A program made the position numbers and the translations under genes. The notes under the pieces were generated by a model, which was given only the letters and a program-made list of their open reading frames with translations, did not search any database and was not told where the DNA came from. A stretch of 64,000 nt of DNA from Candida dubliniensis CD36 (taxonomy: Eukaryota; Ascomycota; Pichiomycetes; Serinales; Debaryomycetaceae). The stretch lies in the NCBI RefSeq assembly GCF_000026945.1, contig NC_012865.1:62001-126000 (forward strand), written 5' to 3'. This document shows positions 57,353-64,000 of the stretch, in pieces (position 1 is the first letter of the stretch; each line of letters opens with the position of its first letter).

Positions 57353-59263
57353 TGTGGTTTTCTTCTTGTTCTTTAACTATGTGTTCAAGACTTGACAATA
57401 AGTTTATAATAAAAATTGACACCAATTAAAGCAAATGCAAAGGCAAAAAAAAAAAAAAAACTTAAAGGGTTTGAAGAAGTTTCAATTGAATTATTTCTTG
57501 TGTTTCTCCAACTTGACTGGAAGGAATCACTCACACACCAAAAGTTTGGATCTTATTTTTGCTTTATTATTTTTCCTTCTGAGTGAGTTGTTGTTTTTTC
57601 CATCATAGACAAATCTTGGGCGTGTCTATACACCAAGAAATTGTATCTATTGCCGATAATTGGGAGAGAAGAAAAAATAAAAAAAACTCTCAGGGTAGGT
57701 CGTGTAGATTGGAATAGTTTACGAATGGCACCAAATTACTATTATTACCCCTAACAGAAATCATAGTAAACCAATTCACGCTTGAGTAGAATATTTAAGA
57801 AACTTTCAAGTAACGGAATACTAGGGGAATCAATGATAAAGTGATTGCTAGAACGTTTCATGTATAAACTTTTGCTTATTAAATTAGGCAATTGATTTTA
57901 CAAATACGTATCAACAGGAAGTGCAAAACAGAATAGTGTTACAATTCTCAACTATACTCCAAAACAGCGAGTTTTTACTATCTTTATTAAGATAAATAAA
58001 CAGTCTCCAATACTGATGTAAAAAGGGACGATTGGTGCAATCAATTTAAGATGTGAGATTATGAAATCAACGGATCTTCACAAACAATTGTGATAAAAAT
58101 CACCTATAACTCCTAACTCTTCTCTCTCAATTCTATTTCTTGCTACTCAACAAAAACTAAATTAACTCAATCTTGGACATGTGGTGATTTTTATTGCAAA
58201 AGTTTAAATCTGAATAGGAAAAGCATAAACATAAAGTATAGTGGGAATGATGATGATTTGTAGCCCCCTAACATTAAGAAAAAAATGTAGTCGTGTATAA
58301 GAGCAAGAGTTGGAGACGAATAGCCAGCTCTATTATCAGCAAGTAATTCCCTATTACATTAGTATTGTTTAGCTCTCCCCACTTTCTCCCCCTTTTTTTC
58401 TGAGTTTCCTTGAAAGCAAGCAAAACTTCTGGCATATAGATTCATTTGGGGTAACGTAATCTTCTGGTGTATGTTTGAAACCAAGAATTGTGTTTCCACT
58501 GGAGTATTATCCTTCTTCCCTTAACTAATAAATACCAAGTGTGCGATAATAGACTATCGAGTTGTTTCTTTGCTACTGCGGTTCTTCCATATTGACCTAT
58601 TTTCTACAACTCCAAGATCGTCATTGATAATCAAATAAGTTGTGCTGAACTAAAAGACGGTTTCTGGAATATCTAAAGAGTAGTGCAGCGAGACTAGATT
58701 TCGTATCTGCTCAAATATTTTCAGGCACTAAGATATCACCCGAATTCAGCCAGAAAGTATGCACACACATGTACACACATACAAGGGCATGTACATATAC
58801 ACCCAATATTGCCCAAATGTCACCACCGTGAACATATCCAATTTCTGATGGGTCACCCACGCGTAGAAAAAGTTTACAGGCATTTAAATTCAATCTTCCA
58901 ATCGAACCATTCACTTTCAGTAAACATAAAAAAAAAAAGAAATTTTTTTTTTTCTCTCTCTCTCTTTGGATGTCCTGAGATGTAATTGAAAAGAATATTT
59001 GTTGTGCTTTTTCTGTTGTTGTTTGCTATAAATAAAGTAGATTTATTTTCATTTTTGTTAGTATTTTCCCCTGGTTCAATATAATTTTATTGCCTTTTTT
59101 ATTTTTTTTTCTTATTACTCCGTTCGTTTGTTCTTTTCCTATATATTTCTTTCTAAAGAATAATCCACTACTTTCTAGTATTACATTTTACTTTGCAACT
59201 GGGATACAACTACCATTCGTTTAATTTATCATTCCTAATCTTTGTTCCCAAGCAGCTTAAAGA
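57353..59263. promoter_or_regulatory. Divergent promoter region NHX1 / SLY41
   Basis: This is 1.9 kb without a convincing gene. It has CCAAGAAA at 57633-57640 and an opposing TCTTGG at 57614-57619 near NHX1. A stretch at about 58758-58805 is rich in ACACATGTACAC-type words. A T11/CT-repeat module at 58943-58966 and several T-runs lie close to SLY41. I see no tRNA or other RNA gene. Confidence 0.35.
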
Positions 59264-60838
59264 ATGTATCAGCACCAAGATCAAGCTCAACATCATCATT
59301 ACCAGCTGTACAATTCATACAATCCATCCATCGAGGATTTGATAGCCTCGTCAGATGAGAAACGGTATCAAAATGGCGGTGTTGGTAATCTGTTACAAAG
59401 ACCTCCAGTAGCAGGTTTACCGTATGTTTCATCACAGGTTAACCCAAACACTTCGTCTGCCAATTTATCCAAGCTAACAAACAACGTTAACAATTATGGG
59501 TACAGCAACAACAACAACAACAATTACATTCAATTACACACACCGCCATTATCTTCAAATCCATCCTTCACTTCATTCCAGAATTTGAACTATCCATTAT
59601 CACCACTCAGCAAGCCAACATCACCAGAACCTATACTATCAGCCGCATCAGTAACCACGAGCAAATTCTTAGCATCGTCTTTTTTTAGTTGGTTCCCTCC
59701 TATTAACGTTAGGATTGTATCATTTTGTATTGGTTGGTATTTATGTTCCATTGTTTCGTCAAATTCAACAAAATTGATCTTGAATGATTTCAAGTTCCCT
59801 GTTACATTGACTCAGTTTCAGTTTTCTGCAAGTTTCACTTTTTGTTTAGTATTTCTCAACATAGTCAAACTCAACCCAGACAGGATTAGCAATAAGTTAC
59901 CTCCAGGGTTTATACCGTCGATGACTGAAACCAACAGAATTAGCCTTACACAATTTATTACACCAACAAGATTGATTATACAAACTACTTTGCCAATGGG
60001 TATGTTCCAATTTATTGGCCACATAACAAGTCACAAGGCAACGTCATTAATCCCAGTATCGATAGTTCATACAATAAAATCATTAAGTCCAATTATCACT
60101 GTATTAATTTATCGATTCTTATTTGGAAAATCCTATAGGATGAGAACTTATGTCACTTTAATTCCATTGTGTTGTGGGATCATGTTGACTTGTTATAAAA
60201 AAAATCATACTAGTAATCAAAACAATGTACCAAGTACTGGAAGCAGTGTTATTAATAATAGTCTTGATAATATTAACCATAATAATAATTATTCTACTGG
60301 ATTAATATTTGCATTCATTTCCATGATTATTTTTGTCAGTCAAAACATTTTTGCCAAAAAAAGATTAACAGTTGAATCTAGTAGTACTATTCCAATGAAC
60401 ACCAAGTCAACCCTGAGAATCAATTCAAACAAAGTCGATAAATTAACCATTTTGTTTTATTGTTCAATAATTGGTTTCGTGTTAACATGTCCGATTTATT
60501 TTGTCACTGAATGGATGAACTATAATGCCTTTGGGGCAATATCACTTTTGCAGCTCAATTCCTACGTGATGAGCTTAGTGCTATTAAATGGATTGAGTCA
60601 TTTTGTGCAATCATTGTTGGCATTCCAAATACTAGGAATGGTTAGTCCTATCAATTATTCCATTGCCAATATTTTAAAGAGAATATTTATTATATTGATT
60701 TCATTTATTTGGGAACTGAAACAGTTCTCTAATAGTCAATCAGTAGGGTTAGTTATTACTTTGTTTGGATTATACTGTTATGATAGATGGGGCACGGTAT
60801 CCAACTCAAGCAGTGCCAGTAATCCTGGAAACTATTAA
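59264..60838 (+). CDS. SLY41: Sly41-like drug/metabolite (triose-phosphate-type) transporter
   Basis: The protein has 524 residues. A long polar N-terminus (Gln/His and Asn-rich, about 1-135) precedes a DMT/TPT-family membrane domain of about ten helices. The segment ATSLIPVSIVHTIKSLSPIITVLIYRFLFG and the earlier WYLCSIVSSNSTKLILNDFKFPVTLTQFQF are typical of the TPT group. NQN-type loops and INYSIANILKRIFIIL close the domain. Yeast Sly41 is an ER/Golgi protein whose overexpression suppresses loss of the Rab Ypt1; the substrate is not established. Orthology is likely from the overall layout. Confidence 0.85.
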   Translation: MYQHQDQAQHHHYQLYNSYNPSIEDLIASSDEKRYQNGGVGNLLQRPPVAGLPYVSSQVNPNTSSANLSKLTNNVNNYGYSNNNNNNYIQLHTPPLSSNPSFTSFQNLNYPLSPLSKPTSPEPILSAASVTTSKFLASSFFSWFPPINVRIVSFCIGWYLCSIVSSNSTKLILNDFKFPVTLTQFQFSASFTFCLVFLNIVKLNPDRISNKLPPGFIPSMTETNRISLTQFITPTRLIIQTTLPMGMFQFIGHITSHKATSLIPVSIVHTIKSLSPIITVLIYRFLFGKSYRMRTYVTLIPLCCGIMLTCYKKNHTSNQNNVPSTGSSVINNSLDNINHNNNYSTGLIFAFISMIIFVSQNIFAKKRLTVESSSTIPMNTKSTLRINSNKVDKLTILFYCSIIGFVLTCPIYFVTEWMNYNAFGAISLLQLNSYVMSLVLLNGLSHFVQSLLAFQILGMVSPINYSIANILKRIFIILISFIWELKQFSNSQSVGLVITLFGLYCYDRWGTVSNSSSASNPGNY

Positions 60839-61074
60839 TTAAGTAGTTATTTTTTTATAATTAAAATGTAGATTCAGATTTCCAGTTTCATAATATTTGA
60901 ATTTGTGTTAGTCTTTTAGTTGTCAACCAAAAAAAAAAAAAAAAAAAACATAATAATAATCTATCTATAACTCTTTTATAAATAAGGTTTCTTGTCTACT
61001 GTTCTAAATAATATTCAATTTTATGTTCACTTCCAAAATTTCCGAGATTTGGTCAGTCTGCTTACGGTACTCTT

Positions 61075-61980
61075 TTAATGACCAGCACCATCGGTATTCA
61101 ACATTCTTTTGAAGATATCACCAAACGCGACCATAAATACTGTTTGCCAAACACCTAACCCAATTCTTGGAGTGACACCTCTATATAATCCCTTGATACC
61201 ATTTTGTTGGTAGATGTATTTGAAAGCCCCAGCAACACTCAAGTTCTTTGGACGGTTTGGGTCATTTGTTTTACTTTGCATTTCGACTCTAATAACTTCA
61301 ATTGGTTGATTCCAAGCACTCAACCCACCACCAATGATACTACTAGCAATTTTTTCCCAGGCCAGCAACCTTTGTGATTCTGATTTTCCGGTCAAAGTTC
61401 TGATTGATTCTTCAGCCAATCTACTGAACCCAAATCTCGAACCCCAATTGGTCATTTGTCTAATAGCAACGGCATTGACACCTTTATTTATACCTCTAAT
61501 CCCTTCTTTGCGCCAGATTTCTTTAAATACTTGGAATGAAGTTTGTTGTGGAACACCTGGAGTATGGGCTTGTTTGGAACGTGTAATTTCCACGGTTTTC
61601 ATACATGTACAGAACCCCATAGTCAAATAGGCTTGAGCTAACCCACCAGTGATACCACCACCCATTCCACTGACAAAATTGTTCATACCCAATTTCTTGA
61701 ATTGGTATTCAGCCTCGGCAGAAACGAACAATAACACGGCACCTTTAGTACTGGCTTCGATCCAAGCCCAAGGGATTAAACCTTGATAGAATCCTAAAAT
61801 CCCACCACGAGACCAAACAAATTTAGCAGCTTGGGGCATGGTCAAGGAACGATTGGCGGCCATGGTGGTTTTAATGACTTCCAATGGTTGACCCAAAGTA
61901 GTCACTTCAGCAAGATTCAAACCTGCACCAAGAGCGATATTAGCAAAGCTGATTGGTTTCTTTTCAATTTGTTTAGACAT
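61075..61980 (-). CDS. YHM2: Mitochondrial citrate/oxoglutarate carrier Yhm2
   Basis: This 301-residue protein has three mitochondrial-carrier repeats. Signature variants are QPLEVIKTT (repeat 1), a degenerate CMKTVEITR (repeat 2) and QPIEVIRVEMQ (repeat 3). Segments such as GFYQGLIPWAWIEASTKGAVLLFVSAEAEYQFKK and KGVNAVAIRQMTNWGSRFG are nearly invariant in Yhm2. It exchanges citrate for oxoglutarate across the inner membrane and supplies cytosolic NADPH. Complete and intact. The promoter extends into a long spacer shared with FCY1. Confidence 0.96.
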   Translation of the reverse strand: MSKQIEKKPISFANIALGAGLNLAEVTTLGQPLEVIKTTMAANRSLTMPQAAKFVWSRGGILGFYQGLIPWAWIEASTKGAVLLFVSAEAEYQFKKLGMNNFVSGMGGGITGGLAQAYLTMGFCTCMKTVEITRSKQAHTPGVPQQTSFQVFKEIWRKEGIRGINKGVNAVAIRQMTNWGSRFGFSRLAEESIRTLTGKSESQRLLAWEKIASSIIGGGLSAWNQPIEVIRVEMQSKTNDPNRPKNLSVAGAFKYIYQQNGIKGLYRGVTPRIGLGVWQTVFMVAFGDIFKRMLNTDGAGH

Positions 61981-63635
61981 GTTTCAAAACAGGGGGGGAG
62001 AGAAATAAAAATATAAAGGGAGGCTTTGATTTATAAAGAAAAGGTGGACAAGACTGTGAGTTTTTTTTTTTTCTTATTGTATTCCTTTTTTTTTTTCTTC
62101 CTGTAATCAGATTTGATTTGATGTCAGAAATAGCAGCTGATAATAGATTGAAATTTTTTTTTTTTTTTTGGAAGTGGGTGGTTTGTTTGTTTGTGTCTTG
62201 GTTTTTTTAGTTTCAACAAACTCAAGAAAATCATATATTGGAAATTTCTGGTGTATTTAAAAAGTAAAGAAAGTCATCAAACGTCCTTGTTGTCGGCTGA
62301 TTGGAAGTTCAATGATTTGAGATTTTGTATTTCTTCCTTCACCGGCGGCTCTTTTTTTCCTACGTGATTTTCCCCACTATGAAATATTATAAGAGAAATG
62401 TAACATATTTTATTTTTTTTTTTTTGTTGTATGGATGTGTTTGGTTAGATTTACTCAATCAATTATTGTCTTACAACAGTGGGTAAGACACGGCATCAAT
62501 CTCCCGGAGGGGGGACAAGAAGCCTTATTTTTATCTCCCCTCTTTTATATTCAGCCCTTTGTTTTTTGTTCTATAACCCAAGAATTGTTGGATAATCCCG
62601 GAGCCTTTTCAAATCCATTATAATTATCACTTCTATAATTTGTAGTCTGGAATTGCGGACCCGAAACCGGAACGTGCAAAAAAAAAGTTTAGATTCTCAA
62701 CACGGAAAAATTAAACTTTAATTGGATATATACAAAAGACTGACAAAAGAGTATTGACCAACAAATTTGTAAATACCCTAATCACTACGCGAATTTTAAA
62801 AGGAGCTTCTCCGGGGGTGTGGTCCATAGGTTTACTACTTTCTCCAATTCTCAAATGAATATATGACGAAGGAGGAATTGGTAGTGAGGGGAATAAACTG
62901 TTACTCATTGATAAACTATTACTCGTGTTTGTTGTCACTGTTACTAACGTCCCTATAATGACAATATATCTTTTGGTAAATTACTTTGTAGAACAATAGT
63001 TGTAATTCAGTTGAGACATTTATAATTTGCAACCGATGTTCAGTTTCATTGTTGCATTGCAAACTTTAACATCAAAAAATTGCAAAATTAATGCAAAAAA
63101 AAAAAAAGAATCATAACCAATCAAGCAAACAAAACACACTATTTTTTTAAATAGTATAATGTTGCTACCATTATGTATTACTTAGAGTTCAAATAAAACA
63201 GCTGTGAGTTATATTCGTCTTAAAGTTTTGGGAAGAACTCTATTGCTAAGGGAAATTGCTATGCATCACTATTTCAATACACTTTATAGAGCCCATATTG
63301 ATATTCCAACTATACCACATGAACAAAAGGTTAAAAGATCCATTGATAACTTCAACAAATGTACCTTGCTTGTAGGTTGATCTACAGGAATACCTCCAGT
63401 CTAATCTTGATTCATTTACGGCATATTAATTCCGCTTGCTATCACGGCGTTTTTCAATTGTTCAATTCCGTCTTGTGCACCTAGAAGCCAAATTTTTTTT
63501 TTTTTTCTCTTTTGGCAACACTTGTAACATCGCGAAAAAAGCTTGTAAATTTCTCTTTCTATTTATTTTACTTTTTACAATTGCTCCCAAACTTAAAATC
63601 TTTAGTTACTTTATTGCATTTATTACGATATCACG
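61981..63635. promoter_or_regulatory. Divergent promoter region YHM2 / FCY1
   Basis: This is 1.66 kb without a supported gene. It has several T-runs close to YHM2 (about 62059-62169). Three CCCGGAG words stand out in the AT-rich background: 62503-62509 and 62597-62603 on the plus strand and 62808-62815 inverted. A GCGGACCCGAAACCGG segment lies near 62655. CGG/CCG-rich words suggest a zinc-cluster transcription factor. Confidence 0.35.
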
Positions 63636-64000
63636 ATGACATTTGACGACAAAAAAGGTTTACAAATTGCTCTTGATCAAGCAAAGAAAAGTATGTGGAT
63701 ATCGTCACAGAGGTGTGAACATTCAAACAACTATATTTCAGTTTTACTAACACACTTGCTGTTTAGGTTACTTTGAAGGTGGCATACCTATTGGATCATG
63801 TATTATTTCATCTGACGGTACAGTATTAGGTCAAGGACATAACGAACGAATCCAAAAACATTCATCTATTTTACATGGGGAAATGTCAGCATTAGAAAAC
63901 GCAGGAAGATTGCCAGGCAAAACCTATAAGGATTGTACCATATATACTACTTTGTCACCATGTAGTATGTGTACAGGGGCCATTTTATTATATGGGTTCA
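63636..64000 (+). CDS. FCY1: Cytosine deaminase, 5' part (spliced)
   Basis: The visible exons 63636-63690 and 63767-64000 encode the first 96 residues of an enzyme of about 150; the rest is outside the window. Zinc-site residues are present: H55 and E57 in LHGEMSALE, and C84 and C87 in SPCSMCTGA. They match the yeast Fcy1 ligands with a constant offset. It converts cytosine to uracil in pyrimidine salvage, and also activates the antifungal 5-fluorocytosine. Residues 28 and 29 (Gly, Ser; codons at 63793-63798), reported sites of resistance changes as I recall, are the usual ones here. In C. albicans the gene is also called FCA1. Confidence 0.96.
63691..63766 (+). other. Spliceosomal intron in FCY1
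   Basis: A 76-nt intron with donor GTATGT (63691-63696), perfect branch site TACTAAC (63745-63751) and acceptor TTTAG ending at 63766. It splits the Ser19 codon (A|GT) and its removal joins QAKKS to YFEGGIPIG. Confidence 0.93.

Noticed and set aside
1..64000. Mobile elements, LTRs, CRISPR arrays, rRNA or tRNA genes
   Set aside because: I looked for long terminal repeats, integrase or transposase motifs, regular spacer arrays and tRNA promoters and found none that I could support.

Overview
The window looks like nuclear DNA of a CTG-clade yeast, most probably Candida albicans or a very close relative. It is AT-rich, with long A/T homopolymer runs between genes, and genes lie on both strands without operons. 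Introns are rare and short, with GTATGT donors and TACTAAC-type branch sites (seen in DPM2 and FCY1). CTG codons in the PDK1-like kinase mostly sit where serine fits the family better than leucine, so the genes should be read with the alternative yeast nuclear code (CTG = Ser). The tandem multicopper ferroxidase array followed by UBA3, RAD52, MUS81, NHX1 and FCY1 matches my memory of the left part of C. albicans chromosome 6. That placement is recollection, not a search result.

Layout. 1-7.6 kb: the 3' end of HRD3 (ER-associated degradation), DNA2 (replication nuclease-helicase) and an amino-acid permease. 9.2-15.2 kb: OCT1 (mitochondrial peptidase) divergent from a PDK1/Pkh kinase. 15.3-28 kb: a compact block with a MIX23-like protein, NOP58, an unidentified protein, DIA4 (mitochondrial seryl-tRNA synthetase), a coiled-coil protein with two KEN motifs, a Sro7/Lgl exocytosis factor, DPM2 and an AP-3 mu subunit. 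28.3-40.8 kb: four tandem Fet3-type ferroxidases (FET34, FET31, FET99, FET3 by position), all on the minus strand and each separated by about 1.6 kb. 40.8-44.1 kb: a 3.35-kb stretch without a confident gene. 44.1-64 kb: a CGI-58/Cld1-type hydrolase, UBA3, RAD52, a small basic protein, SME1, MUS81, PET123, NDC1, NHX1, SLY41, YHM2 and the 5' part of FCY1.

How it fits together. Most genes are ordinary housekeeping genes. The distinctive part is the ferroxidase array, the copper-oxidase half of the reductive high-affinity iron uptake system that works with Ftr1-type permeases. The three spacers inside the array are themselves duplicated. Each carries, in the same order, a PacC/Rim101-like site (CCAAGAA), an iron-GATA-repressor-like site (ATCWGATAA), a CCAAT box, a TGTCTGTC word and an unexplained block of about 150 bp with the core GGTGATGGTGGTTT. 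All four genes also carry a GU-repeat about 70-125 nt beyond the stop codon. These shared noncoding blocks, plus a mosaic pattern of similarity among the four proteins, are the most interesting signals here. I found no virus, transposon, CRISPR array, tRNA or rRNA.
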